Source of the DNA: Sphingobium soli
GTDB lineage: Bacteria; Pseudomonadota; Alphaproteobacteria; Sphingomonadales; Sphingomonadaceae
Reading direction: 5' to 3'
Assembly: GCF_020782245.1 (NCBI RefSeq)
Contig: NZ_JAJGNP010000001.1
Coordinates: forward strand, 434,001-498,000
DNA length: 64,000 nt
Part shown: one piece after another, positions 26,187 through 35,513 of the stretch
Layout of the letters: the number at the start of each line of letters is the position of its first letter
How positions within the stretch are numbered: the first letter of the stretch is position 1
Position numbers and translations under genes: made by a program
Notes under the pieces: model-generated
What the model was told of the DNA's origin: nothing
The model's input: the letters and a program-made list of their open reading frames with translations, nothing else
Database searches by the model: none

Positions 26187-27460
26187 TCGACCCGGCCGCG
26201 CAGCGGCGCCAGCATCATGATCGCGCCCCCCGCCGCGATCATGATCGCCGGTCCCGCGATCATCACCCAGGCGATGACATCCCTGCCCGCCGCATCGGGC
26301 ACGCCGCCGGCGTAGCCGCCCATCGCATAGGCCAGACCCAGAAACAGCGCGGCAAGGCCCAGACCGATTTTCTGCACCAGCATGAACAGGCTGAAGGCGG
26401 TTGCCTCCACACGCACGCCGGTTCGCACCTCGCCTTGATCGACGCTCAGTGGCAGAAGTGCCCAGGCGGCAAGATGAAAACCGCTGAGCGCGACCTGGAT
26501 CACCGCCAGCATGGCGATGGAAATGCCAATATCGGGCGCACCGGGCCAGAGCGGCAGCACCGCCAGTGCCAGCAGTGCGAGGCAGGCCGCAGCAAGCCAG
26601 CTGGGCTGGGCGCTCCAGCGCAAGGCGACCAGCGTCCAGAGCGGCACGGCGACCGCGCCGATCACGCCCATCACCGCCAGCGCCCGTTTGCCCGCCCCTG
26701 CGTCAAGCAGCACATGGGCGAAGTAATAGAGAACCGAATGACCGATGATCGCGCCCGCAACCGTGGCGCAGAATGTCGCGGCGCATAGCATCAGGAAGGC
26801 ACGGTTGCGCGCAATCGCAGCCAGGTCCTGCGCGAGGGCGTGACGGGCCGGCCTGGGGGGCACCGGCGCGATGGCTTCGGGGACGCGCCACACCACGATC
26901 CACAGCACCAGGGCTGCGACGCCAGCCAGCAGCATCGCCACGCCGGCATAATGATCCCCACCGGCGGGCATAACCCAGGCGACCGTGACCGCGCCCAGCG
27001 CGCCGAAGGTCATGCGCGATCCCGACATCAAGGTGCGGTCGCGGGCGTGCGGGCTGACACGGGTCGACCAGGCCGCATAGGGCAGGTTTACCAGCGCATA
27101 GAGGATGCGGAAGGCGACATGGGTCGCCATCACCACCGGTAACAGCCATTCCGCGCCACCCGCCGGCCGCTGGAACAACAGGACGAAGGACGTTGCGAGC
27201 GGCACGGCCCACCAGGCGATGATACGGCGATATCGCAGACGCCAACGATCCGCAGCAATGCCGATGGCAAGATCCGCCAGTCCGTCGGCAATGGCGCCGA
27301 CCATCATCACCAGCCCCGCCGCTTCGGGTGTCAGGCCCAGGGCATCTGTGTAGAAGAACAGCAGATAAAGAGTGACCGTCTGCCAGAAGAGATTGAAGGC
27401 ATAGTCGCCCGCGCCAAAGCCGATGGCGCGCGCTGGATGCGGGCCGGAGGAGTCACTCAT
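26147..27460 (-). CDS. GPH-type (glycoside-cation symporter) MFS transporter
   Basis: A 437-residue, 12-span transporter of the glycoside-pentoside-hexuronide family: GFGAGDYAFNLFWQTVTLYLLFFYTDALGL, MVGAIADGLADLAIGIAADR, FRILYALVNLPYAAWSTRVSPHARDRTLMSGSRMTFGALGAV. It moves sugars with H+ or Na+ across the inner membrane. Next to the GH3 gene it may import glucose or short glucosides released in the periplasm, though it lies on the minus strand, 9 bp after the TIGR02186 gene, so it could instead be transcribed with the TauE unit. The substrate is inference. Confidence 0.9.
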   Translation of the reverse strand: MSDSSGPHPARAIGFGAGDYAFNLFWQTVTLYLLFFYTDALGLTPEAAGLVMMVGAIADGLADLAIGIAADRWRLRYRRIIAWWAVPLATSFVLLFQRPAGGAEWLLPVVMATHVAFRILYALVNLPYAAWSTRVSPHARDRTLMSGSRMTFGALGAVTVAWVMPAGGDHYAGVAMLLAGVAALVLWIVVWRVPEAIAPVPPRPARHALAQDLAAIARNRAFLMLCAATFCATVAGAIIGHSVLYYFAHVLLDAGAGKRALAVMGVIGAVAVPLWTLVALRWSAQPSWLAAACLALLALAVLPLWPGAPDIGISIAMLAVIQVALSGFHLAAWALLPLSVDQGEVRTGVRVEATAFSLFMLVQKIGLGLAALFLGLAYAMGGYAGGVPDAAGRDVIAWVMIAGPAIMIAAGGAIMMLAPLRGRVDQASVNMSDTPSA

Positions 27461-27469
27461 CCCAAGGAA

Positions 27470-28228
27470 TCAGATGCGCCGGGCGATAGCACCGGCCGCC
27501 CAGCCCATCGCCACGGCAATAGCGATCGCGGTCAGACCATAGAGGAACGGCCAGTCTTCAGCGGCGACCGCCATGAACTGTTCGAAGCCCGATTTGCGCA
27601 CAGTGATGTCGCGCACGGCGGCGGCGACGACGCGGCCATCCTGCACCAGAAATGTTTCGGCCGTATAGTCGCCGACGATGACGCGGGCAGACAGCGGCAG
27701 GCGCGCGCGGTAGAGAACGCCGTCCGTGATCTCCACCGTGCCCTGCCGCTCGACAAACAGCCCCGCCCGGTCTCGCAGATCGACGAGGCCAGCCTGAAAA
27801 CGGTTCAGCTCCGCGCTGTCGTTAAGCGAGGACGGCGACAATTGCAGCTTGTCCACGCCCAGTTCGTAAATGGCGGCGGTGCGTTCATCGACGATCTGGC
27901 TGATCGGGCGTGAGGAGGCCATGGCATAGAAGCTGGGCGCGGATTCGAACCGGGCGCTGTCGGCATTGACCCATATGCCCGCCACCTTCTGCTTTTCGCG
28001 CATCTGGATCGACTGTTCGGGGCCTTTTAGAACCACGACGATGTCGGCCGGCTTGTCCGGGCGCACGCCGCCGGGATAGACGATCGCGCCAAACAGCAGC
28101 AGGTCAGCGCCGGTGAAGCTGTAGAGGATCTGCACTTCACGCTGCGACACGTCGGGCACCAGTTGCGGTTCGTCCGCACCGGTCAACAAGAGCAGGGCCG
28201 CGATCAGGGCGCTGGCGCGACGCAGCAT
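27470..28228 (-). CDS. TIGR02186 family (Alph_Pro_TM) membrane-anchored protein
   Basis: A 252-residue protein with a signal peptide (MLRRASALIAALLLLTGADE), an extracytoplasmic domain (PDVSQREVQILYSFTGADLLLFGAIVYPG, IVVVLKGPEQSIQMREKQKVAGIWVNAD, FYAMASSRPISQI) and one C-terminal span (FLYGLTAIAIAVAMGWAAGAI). It matches the alphaproteobacterial TIGR02186 family that accompanies TauE/SafE exporters; its function is unknown, perhaps in sulfur-oxoanion handling. The start ATG shares its A with the TauE stop (TGATG), so translation is coupled. A GTG at 28231 is an alternative start. Confidence 0.88.
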   Translation of the reverse strand: MLRRASALIAALLLLTGADEPQLVPDVSQREVQILYSFTGADLLLFGAIVYPGGVRPDKPADIVVVLKGPEQSIQMREKQKVAGIWVNADSARFESAPSFYAMASSRPISQIVDERTAAIYELGVDKLQLSPSSLNDSAELNRFQAGLVDLRDRAGLFVERQGTVEITDGVLYRARLPLSARVIVGDYTAETFLVQDGRVVAAAVRDITVRKSGFEQFMAVAAEDWPFLYGLTAIAIAVAMGWAAGAIARRI

Positions 28229-29142
28229 CACCGCACCTCGATCGTGAAGATTTCGTCGGGCCGCCAGCCCAGGCCCAGCGCCATGCGCGCGGCCACCAGC
28301 AGCACGATGGCAGCCAGCAGGACGCGCAGATATTCGGGCCGCAGCTTCATCGACAGGCGGGTGCCGATCTGCGCGCCCGTGACGCTGCCGATCAGCAGCA
28401 GCATGGCCAGCACCAGGTCCACCGCCTTGGTCGTCATGGCGTGCATCATCGTGGTCGCCATGGTGACGAACAGGATCTGGAAGAGGGACGTGCCGACGAC
28501 CGATTGCGTCGTCATGCCCAGCAGATACAGCATCGCGGGCACCAGGATGAAGCCGCCGCCCACCCCCAGCAACATCGTCAGGATGCCCGTCGCCATGCCC
28601 AGCAGAAAGGGTGCGAGCGGCGAGATATAGAGGCCCGAGCGATAGAAGCGCCAGCGCATGGGCAGGGCCGCGACGAGCGGATGGTGCCGCCGCTTGCTCG
28701 CCTGCGGCTTGCGGCCGGTCTTGAGCGCGATCAGCGCCTGAATCGATTCCTTGGCCATCAGGCCGCCGATTCCGCCCAGCATCAGCACATAGAGAATGCC
28801 GATGACGGTATCGATCTGGCCCAGGCTTTGCAGCAGGCGAAAGATGAACACGCCCATCCCCGCGCCGACGATGCCGCCTGCGATCAGCACCCCGCCCATG
28901 CGGAAATCGACCGTGCCGCGCGACATATGGGTGACGACGCCCGACACGCTGGCGCCCGTGACCTGCGAAGCCGCCGACGCCGCCGCGACCGTTGGCGGGA
29001 TGCCGTAGAAAATCAGGAGAGGCGTGGTCAAAAACCCGCCACCCACGCCGAACATGCCGGACAACAGCCCAACCAGCCCGCCAAGGCCGATAATGACCAG
29101 CGCGTTCACGGATAGATTGGCAATGGGCAGGTAAAGATCCAT
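28228..29142 (-). CDS. TauE/SafE family sulfite exporter
   Basis: A 304-residue membrane protein with about eight spans and the two-fold TauE repeat: IIGLGGLVGLLSGMFGVGGGFLTTPLLIFYGIPPTVA and GMATGILTMLLGVGGGFILVPAMLYLLGMTTQSVVGTS. It is thought to export sulfite or sulfonate-derived anions. It is partnered with the downstream TIGR02186 protein, a common alphaproteobacterial pair. It starts 59 bp after the NfrA-C-like gene on the same strand. Confidence 0.92.
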   Translation of the reverse strand: MDLYLPIANLSVNALVIIGLGGLVGLLSGMFGVGGGFLTTPLLIFYGIPPTVAAASAASQVTGASVSGVVTHMSRGTVDFRMGGVLIAGGIVGAGMGVFIFRLLQSLGQIDTVIGILYVLMLGGIGGLMAKESIQALIALKTGRKPQASKRRHHPLVAALPMRWRFYRSGLYISPLAPFLLGMATGILTMLLGVGGGFILVPAMLYLLGMTTQSVVGTSLFQILFVTMATTMMHAMTTKAVDLVLAMLLLIGSVTGAQIGTRLSMKLRPEYLRVLLAAIVLLVAARMALGLGWRPDEIFTIEVR

Positions 29143-29201
29143 GGCGGTTCAGGGCCTAATCGCAAAGCCGTTCGATAGAAAGGAGAGTTGCGCCGCCCCG
29201 A

Positions 29202-30272
29202 TCAAAAATCCGTGGCCAGCGTGATGGCAAGGCCCGAGGGCGGTGCGGCATCGCCGGCAATGCGTTCACGCCATTCGATCGACAGGCGCGCGTTGGCGCG
29301 GGGCAGCGGCAGGCGCAGTTGCACTTCCGGGCCGATGTCGAGCCGGCTGACGCCCGGCTGCGCGCCGCCCGATATCGCGCCCCCGATCCGCAGCGCCCCC
29401 GCCTTCACTGGCGCCAGCAGCGCAATGCGCCCATCGACGAACCGGTCACCCCTGCGGAAGCCGACGACGCCCGCCTGCCCATAGCCTTCGGCGTAAAGTC
29501 CCGGCGCGATGTCCACCGGCCCAAAGCCGCCAGCACCCACGATCGCCATGGCGTTGCGGCCGCCCGAACCAAGCGCCACGCGCCGTTCGATGCCGATGCT
29601 GACCGGCAGGTCGGGCAGCGGGCGGACGGCAAGGCCGATTGCGGCTTCGGGTGCGGCAGGGTCTTGCAGCGCGGCCGTAGCCCTGGCGTAGAGCGCGGGT
29701 CGATGGGGCGAGGATGACGCAAGGGCATAGTCGATGCGCAGTCCGGCCTGTGATCCGCCGAGGCGCCCCACTGGCGCGGTCTGAACCGCGGACGCCTTGC
29801 CCGGCCGCACCAGCAGCCAGCCGCTCGCCTGCCAGCGATCAGGCGCGGATGGGACTTGTTTCGAAACAGGCGGCGGCGTTGCGAAGGGAATGGGCGATGG
29901 GCGCGCGCCCATATCCTGGCTGGCATAGTGCCGATTGGAAAAGGCGACCATTTGCCGGATGAAGTCCAGCATGTCGGTTGGCGCGCCGAAATTTCCCGAC
30001 GGCTTCGTCGCGACGGTGACGGGCTGCACCATGACATTCGAGCCGCCGACTGATCGAGCGACGGGCCATAAGATTTGGACCGGCGGACGATCCATGCGCA
30101 ATGGCACCGGCGCGACGGCGACGATGCGGTGTGGCGCATGTTGCGACGTCGCGACAGCAAGCGCGGTCGGTTCCACGGCAAAGTCCATCTGGGCCATCAC
30201 GCGTAGCCCAATCCAGCCCAGCATCAGGACCGCGAGGAAGCGAAGCGGGCGGCCTGAACGGGCGCGGATCAT
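29202..30272 (-). CDS. outer-membrane beta-barrel protein, NfrA C-terminal-domain-like
   Basis: A 356-residue protein: an N-terminal hydrophobic anchor or signal (PLRFLAVLMLGWIGLRVMA), a Pro-rich stretch to about residue 150, then about 190 residues of alternating beta-strands (GSQAGLRIDYALASSS, LYARATAALQDPAAPEAAIGLAVRPLPDLPVSIGIERRV, LYAEGYGQAGVVGFRR) ending LSIEWRERIAGDAAPPSGLAITLATDF with terminal Phe. This resembles the C-terminal domain of NfrA (phage N4 receptor, PF13283) without its TPR part. Its start overlaps the stop of the NfrB-like glycosyltransferase by ATGA, so it is probably the export partner of that enzyme. The NfrA link is inference. Confidence 0.65.
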   Translation of the reverse strand: MIRARSGRPLRFLAVLMLGWIGLRVMAQMDFAVEPTALAVATSQHAPHRIVAVAPVPLRMDRPPVQILWPVARSVGGSNVMVQPVTVATKPSGNFGAPTDMLDFIRQMVAFSNRHYASQDMGARPSPIPFATPPPVSKQVPSAPDRWQASGWLLVRPGKASAVQTAPVGRLGGSQAGLRIDYALASSSPHRPALYARATAALQDPAAPEAAIGLAVRPLPDLPVSIGIERRVALGSGGRNAMAIVGAGGFGPVDIAPGLYAEGYGQAGVVGFRRGDRFVDGRIALLAPVKAGALRIGGAISGGAQPGVSRLDIGPEVQLRLPLPRANARLSIEWRERIAGDAAPPSGLAITLATDF

Positions 30273-31681
30273 GGGTCGGTCTTGAGGTCGGGAAAGCGAT
30301 GCTGGGTCTTGTCCCAGCGTAGCGGCTGCCCGGCGAGCGACCTCAGATACAGGAATATGGCGCGGCGCGCGGCGAGGATACCGATATAATTGGCGATCAG
30401 CGTGCGCGGCACCGCGCCCAGTCCCGCGCGCAGGCCATAGGCGCGGGCGACGAACAGGAAGCGCATCGCCATGCGCCAGAGCATCAGGAACAGGTTGAAC
30501 CAGAGCAGCCCCGTCAGCGCCGGGGACAAAGGCCGGGCAGGAAATGGAATGACGAGCGCCAGCAACGCCAGGGTCGCCCAGAGCACCAGCGTCAGATAGG
30601 CGGCAAACAGCACCAGCGCTGCCAGAACCGCGCGCCGATCGCGCAGGCGCATCCAGAATTCAGCCGGTCCGCCGCGCCAGCCCAGCCTGTCCCACCCGGC
30701 CAGTGCGATGCCGATCGTCCAGCGCGCCTTTTGCCGCACCGCCGCGTCGATGCTGTCGGGGAAAAATTCCCGCGTCGCGATGATATTGCCATAGGCGTCA
30801 CGCATCCGCACGAAGGCGCTGCGGCCGCCCATGTCGCGAATGCGAAGCCCGGCCTCATAATCTTCCGTCAGCAAACCGGGATCGAACGGCCCGGTGGCTT
30901 CGTCGGATGCAAGCGCCGCCAGCATGTCCCGCTCGAAAGCGCAGGCGACCCCCGCCGATGGCACCGATGCCCCCAACGCTTCGCGCACGCTGAGCAATTT
31001 CCCATGGCTCTCGGCAAATTCGTCGCCATAATGGTCGGCAATCGCGCGCCGCCACCAGCCGCCCCGGCCCCGCAGTGGCAACACCGGCAACTGGACCAGA
31101 TCAAACCGGTCGATCATGAAGTCGAACAGGCGAATCTCGTCGGCGTGCACGACGTCCTCCGCATCGTGCAATATGATCGCCTTGTAGCGAAAGTCGCCCT
31201 GTTCCTCCTCAGCCCGCATCGCGCGCCAGAGCAGGTTCAGGCAATCGGCCTTCGTGGTCGGACCCGCGCGATCATTGATGCACAGCGTCAACCAGGTGGC
31301 ATCGCACGCCACGTTTGCCACTGCATCGATGGTCGCATCATCATTGGGGTAGACGCCTACAAAAATGCGATAGCGCGCTTCGCCCCAGCTGTCGCGGGCG
31401 TGATTCAGCATCGCGGCGATGACGTTCGATTCCTGCCATGCGGGCACGAAGACCGCGATTTTCCCGGGTCGTCGCGAATGCGGAAGCTCCGGGCCCGTCA
31501 TGCGTTGGTGTCGAGCGTAAATGACGATGTCACGCCAGGCCTTGCGCCCGAAATAGAAGATGTCGATCAACAGATCGTTCAGGCCCCCGATCGCGAGCCC
31601 GACTGCCGCAAAGAGCAGGATTTCATGATGCACCGCGACAAGAAGCGCGGCCGTCCCTGCCCCCAAAGGCTTGACCCCCAT
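30269..31681 (-). CDS. NfrB-like family 2 glycosyltransferase, membrane-bound
   Basis: A 470-residue protein with an N-terminal membrane region, a GT2 domain (KIAVFVPAWQESNVIAAMLNHA, YRIFVGVYPNDDATIDAV, AIILHDAEDVVHADEIRLFD with the DAED metal motif, TEDYEAGLRIRDMG, QKARWTIGIALAGWDRLGWRG as Q-x-x-R-W) and three or four C-terminal spans. The order matches NfrB of E. coli, but it ends soon after the last span (DKTQHRFPDLKTDP) and lacks the C-terminal c-di-GMP-binding MshEN domain. It probably makes and exports a polysaccharide with the overlapping outer-membrane partner. The ATG at 31681 is used; a TTG lies at 31687. Confidence 0.85.
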   Translation of the reverse strand: MGVKPLGAGTAALLVAVHHEILLFAAVGLAIGGLNDLLIDIFYFGRKAWRDIVIYARHQRMTGPELPHSRRPGKIAVFVPAWQESNVIAAMLNHARDSWGEARYRIFVGVYPNDDATIDAVANVACDATWLTLCINDRAGPTTKADCLNLLWRAMRAEEEQGDFRYKAIILHDAEDVVHADEIRLFDFMIDRFDLVQLPVLPLRGRGGWWRRAIADHYGDEFAESHGKLLSVREALGASVPSAGVACAFERDMLAALASDEATGPFDPGLLTEDYEAGLRIRDMGGRSAFVRMRDAYGNIIATREFFPDSIDAAVRQKARWTIGIALAGWDRLGWRGGPAEFWMRLRDRRAVLAALVLFAAYLTLVLWATLALLALVIPFPARPLSPALTGLLWFNLFLMLWRMAMRFLFVARAYGLRAGLGAVPRTLIANYIGILAARRAIFLYLRSLAGQPLRWDKTQHRFPDLKTDP

Positions 31682-31759
31682 GCCCAATCAGGGGAGAGGA
31701 TGCCATCAGCCTTCCCGCTATCCAACCCCCTGCATGGCAAACAGAGGAATTATTCGCGC

Positions 31760-32974
31760 ATGATCCAACGCCCATCATCGGCCCTGAGGAACTTTCTGAC
31801 CGGAGAAGCCGGCGGCGCGGTCCTGCTCATCCTGGCTGCGGCGCTGGCCATGCTGCTCGCGAACCTGCCCGCCGCGGGGCATTTCTATCATGATCTGGTC
31901 CATGCGCAGGTCGGCCCCACGCTGACGCCCAAGCTTGGGCCGATGACGGTCCATCTGTGGATCAACGATGGGCTGATGGCGATTTTCTTTTTGGTCGTCG
32001 GGTTGGAAATCAAGCGCGAGTTTCTGGACGGCGGACTTTCCACCTGGGAACGGCGGCGCTTGCCCGTGCTCGCAGCGGTTGCCGGCATGGTGTTTCCCGC
32101 CATCGTCTATCTGGTCGTCACCGGCGGCGAGCCGGGGCTGACCAATGGATGGGCGATTCCGGCCGCGACCGACATCGCCTTTGCCATTGGCGTGCTCGCG
32201 CTGCTGGGCGACCGGGCGCCCGCATCGCTCAAGCTGTTCCTGACGGCGGTCGCTATTGTCGATGACATGGGTGCCGTCGCGATCATCGCACTGGTTTATA
32301 CCCAGGGGCTGGACATGACCGCATTGGCGGGGGCCGCGGCGGTGCTGGCGGTGCTGTATGGCATGAACCGGGCCGGGGTGAAGGCGCTGACGCCCTATAT
32401 GATCGGGTTCGCGCTGCTGTGGTATTTCACCCTGTTGTCGGGCGTGCACGCGACCGTCGCCGGCGTGCTGGCGGCGCTCACCATTCCGATCCGCTGCACG
32501 CCGGGCGCACCCGATGCGATCGACAGTCCGCTGCACCGGCTGGAACATGCGGTCCACCCCTGGAGCGCCTATCTCATCATCCCCCTGTTCGGGTTCGTGA
32601 ACGCCGGGCTGGCGCTCAATGCGCAAATGTTCGCGCTGCTGCTGGAGCCGCTTCCGCTGGGCGTCGCGCTGGGCTTGTTCATCGGCAAGCAGCTTGGCAT
32701 TTTTGGCGCGATCTGGGCCGCAGTGCGGTTCAACATCGCCGATTGCCCGTCCGGGGCCAATTGGGCGCAAATCTATGGTATGTCTCTGCTTTGCGGTATC
32801 GGCTTTACCATGAGCCTGTTCATCGGGGGCCTCGCCTTCCCAGGGCAGGCCATTTTGGTGGAAGAAGCCAAGGGCGGCATATTGATGGGATCACTGCTGT
32901 CGGCGCTGGTCGGTTTTGCGGTCCTGCGCTGGGCCGCGCCGGGCGAGCGACGGGCTGAAATCGCAGCCGGATAA
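31760..32974 (+). CDS. nhaA: Na+/H+ antiporter NhaA
   Basis: A 404-residue NhaA antiporter. Family motifs: LWINDGLMAIFFLVVGLEIKREFLDG, GWAIPAATDIAFAIGVLALLGDRAPASLKLFLTAVAIVDDMGAVAII with the paired aspartates of the ion site (VDD), and LCGIGFTMSLFIGGLAF. It expels Na+ in exchange for protons at high pH. The ATG at 31760 has AGAGGA 11 bp upstream. A terminator follows at 33013-33042. Confidence 0.96.
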   Translation: MIQRPSSALRNFLTGEAGGAVLLILAAALAMLLANLPAAGHFYHDLVHAQVGPTLTPKLGPMTVHLWINDGLMAIFFLVVGLEIKREFLDGGLSTWERRRLPVLAAVAGMVFPAIVYLVVTGGEPGLTNGWAIPAATDIAFAIGVLALLGDRAPASLKLFLTAVAIVDDMGAVAIIALVYTQGLDMTALAGAAAVLAVLYGMNRAGVKALTPYMIGFALLWYFTLLSGVHATVAGVLAALTIPIRCTPGAPDAIDSPLHRLEHAVHPWSAYLIIPLFGFVNAGLALNAQMFALLLEPLPLGVALGLFIGKQLGIFGAIWAAVRFNIADCPSGANWAQIYGMSLLCGIGFTMSLFIGGLAFPGQAILVEEAKGGILMGSLLSALVGFAVLRWAAPGERRAEIAAG

Positions 32975-32991
32975 TCGGTTCGCGTAACCCT

Positions 32992-33010
32992 GGGATCATG
33001 CTATGATCCC
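32992..33010. promoter_or_regulatory. 19-bp palindrome containing a TATGAT element
   Basis: GGGATCAT (32992-32999) and ATGATCCC (33003-33010) form a perfect inverted repeat around GCT. TATGAT at 33002-33007 looks like a -10 element for the small gene at 33076, with a weak TTCGCG 17 bp upstream. It could be an operator on that promoter or simply a stem before the nhaA terminator. Confidence 0.4.
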
Positions 33011-33012
33011 CG

Positions 33013-33042
33013 GGCTGTCGCTTTTGCATCGACAGCCTTTTT
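33013..33042 (+). terminator. rho-independent terminator after nhaA
   Basis: GGCTGTCG (33013-33020) pairs with CGACAGCC (33030-33037), 9-base loop, then TTTTT (33038-33042). It lies only 33 bp upstream of the next start codon, so it would sit in the leader of that gene if the upstream TATGAT promoter is used. Confidence 0.85.
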
Positions 33043-33075
33043 CGACCAGACTCACGCAATCGGAGGAAGGCGATC

Positions 33076-33255
33076 ATGAGCAGGGAAACAGATGTCAATT
33101 ATCTGCTGCTGCGTCAGCAGATGTCGATGGCGCGGGCGCAATCCAGCCCGTCGAGACAAGGGCGCGCGGCCTATGAAGGGCTTGCGCGCGGCTATAGCGA
33201 TCAGATCGACGCCTATCGCCGCACCAATGTCGAGATGGTCGAGCGCGCTCACTGA
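33076..33255 (+). CDS. small 59-residue protein, function unknown
   Basis: A short gene with a strong Shine-Dalgarno (GGAGGAAGG at 33062-33070) and an ATG at 33076. The protein begins MSRETDVNYLLLRQQMSMAR and ends DAYRRTNVEMVERAH; it is basic and helical, soluble, with no signal or span. Codon use is normal for the genome. It resembles the small conserved sphingomonad proteins often left unannotated. It may be transcribed from a TATGAT promoter upstream of the terminator hairpin. Confidence 0.75.
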   Translation: MSRETDVNYLLLRQQMSMARAQSSPSRQGRAAYEGLARGYSDQIDAYRRTNVEMVERAH

Positions 33256-33276
33256 CGCCAAGGCCGGCGGCGCGCC

Positions 33277-33675
33277 TCAGCGCCGCTCTATCAGGCGTTC
33301 GATCGCCAGCTTATGCGTGACATCGTCCCCGCATTCGCGCTCCAGCACCTGCCGGATGCGTTCCAGTTGCGCCTCGGTCAGATGTTCGATTCCAATGAAG
33401 TCGTTGCGGGCGCTGTCGATTGCGCGAATCAGTTCATCCAACTTTGCCTGAATGGCGGCGCCATCGCGGTTCTGGGCATTTTGGATCAGGAACACCATCA
33501 GGAAGGTGACGATGGTGGTGCCGGTGTTGATCACCAGCTGCCAAGTGTCCGAATAAGCGAAAACCGGACCGGTCACGAGCCAGACAAGGACGGTCAGCGT
33601 CGCCAGGATGAAGGCGGCCGGCTGGCCCGCCCAGCTGGCGATGCGGTGGGAAAGCGCGGCGAAAATCCTGTCCAT
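33277..33675 (-). CDS. low-affinity iron permease family small membrane protein
   Basis: A 132-residue protein matching the low-affinity iron permease domain (PF04120): MDRIFAALSHRIASWAGQPAAFILATLTVLVWLVTGPVFAYSDTWQLVINTGTTIVTFLMVFLIQNAQNRDGAAIQAKLDEL (two spans and the conserved QNxQNRD), then an ARNDFIGIEHLTEAQLERI helix. Despite the family name, a transport role in bacteria is not established. The ATG at 33675 has AAAGGA 9 bp upstream and is chosen over the GTG at 33699. It is convergent with the 59-residue gene. Confidence 0.88.
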   Translation of the reverse strand: MDRIFAALSHRIASWAGQPAAFILATLTVLVWLVTGPVFAYSDTWQLVINTGTTIVTFLMVFLIQNAQNRDGAAIQAKLDELIRAIDSARNDFIGIEHLTEAQLERIRQVLERECGDDVTHKLAIERLIERR

Positions 33676-33740
33676 GACCTCATGTCCTTTTGGGAGCACC
33701 GTTTAGGCTCCGTTCAACCAGGCGTTGCCATGACCGGGCG

Positions 33741-34067
33741 ATGACCGCCACAGCCTTTCGCACCATGCGCGCCGCCCTTCTCCTGCTCCCTCTGCTTGCC
33801 GCCTGCACAAGCCTGTCGCCCGAATCGCGTTTGGCGGCCGGGCTGGAGGACGCAGGCCTGCCGAAGGATATGGCCCGGTGCATGGCCAAAAGGATGGCGT
33901 CCAAGTTGACCATCGCTCAATTGCAAAAGCTCCAGTCGCTTGGCACGCTCCGCAAGTCGCCAAGCGAACCGCTCACGATCGAGGAATTGGTGCACAAACT
34001 GCGCGCCATGGGCGATCCGCAGATCGTGGCCATATCGGCAAAAGCGACCTTTTCCTGCTCATTCTAG
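33741..34067 (+). CDS. small lipoprotein, function unknown
   Basis: A 108-residue lipoprotein (MTATAFRTMRAALLLLPLLAAC, lipobox LLAAC, Cys22). The mature part is mostly helical (SPESRLAAGLEDAGLPKDMARCMAKRMASKLTIAQLQKLQSL, then EPLTIEELVHKLRAMGDPQIVAI) with two further cysteines that could form a disulfide. No family is recognised. ATGs at 33741 and 33765 are both possible starts; either keeps the signal. It is divergent from the iron-permease-like gene. Confidence 0.75.
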   Translation: MTATAFRTMRAALLLLPLLAACTSLSPESRLAAGLEDAGLPKDMARCMAKRMASKLTIAQLQKLQSLGTLRKSPSEPLTIEELVHKLRAMGDPQIVAISAKATFSCSF

Positions 34068-34107
34068 CGCGCGTTTCGCACCGTCGGAGTCAATCGAGCC
34101 ATTTTCG

Positions 34108-34138
34108 TTTTGCAATTTTGCAAAGTGATTTTGCAAAA
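34108..34138. promoter_or_regulatory. triplicate TTTGCAA elements upstream of sucC
   Basis: TTTTGCAA at 34108-34115, TTTTGCAAA at 34116-34124 and TTTGCAAAA at 34130-34138. The last two form a perfect 9-bp inverted repeat around GTGAT, and each TTTGCAAA is itself palindromic. TTTGCAAA pairs are, from memory, the sites of ScfR/RamB-type short-chain acyl-CoA regulators (for example PccR, with a 4-base spacer). The site is 75 bp before the sucC start. Confidence 0.6.
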
Positions 34139-34212
34139 TCTTCTGGCCGCTGGCTAGCGGCTGTGCTTACTCCCGACCCAACAGCTTGAAACGCAAAAGG
34201 ACGGGCGAGCCC

Positions 34213-35412
<1,200 letters not shown>

Positions 35413-35513
35413 TCGCTCTCCCCGCCTAGCCCCAGATACCCAACAGGGTGCGGGTGGTCCGGAAACGGACTGCCCGCGCCCGCGTTGGCATTTTTCATAA
35501 GGAGGATGTTGAA

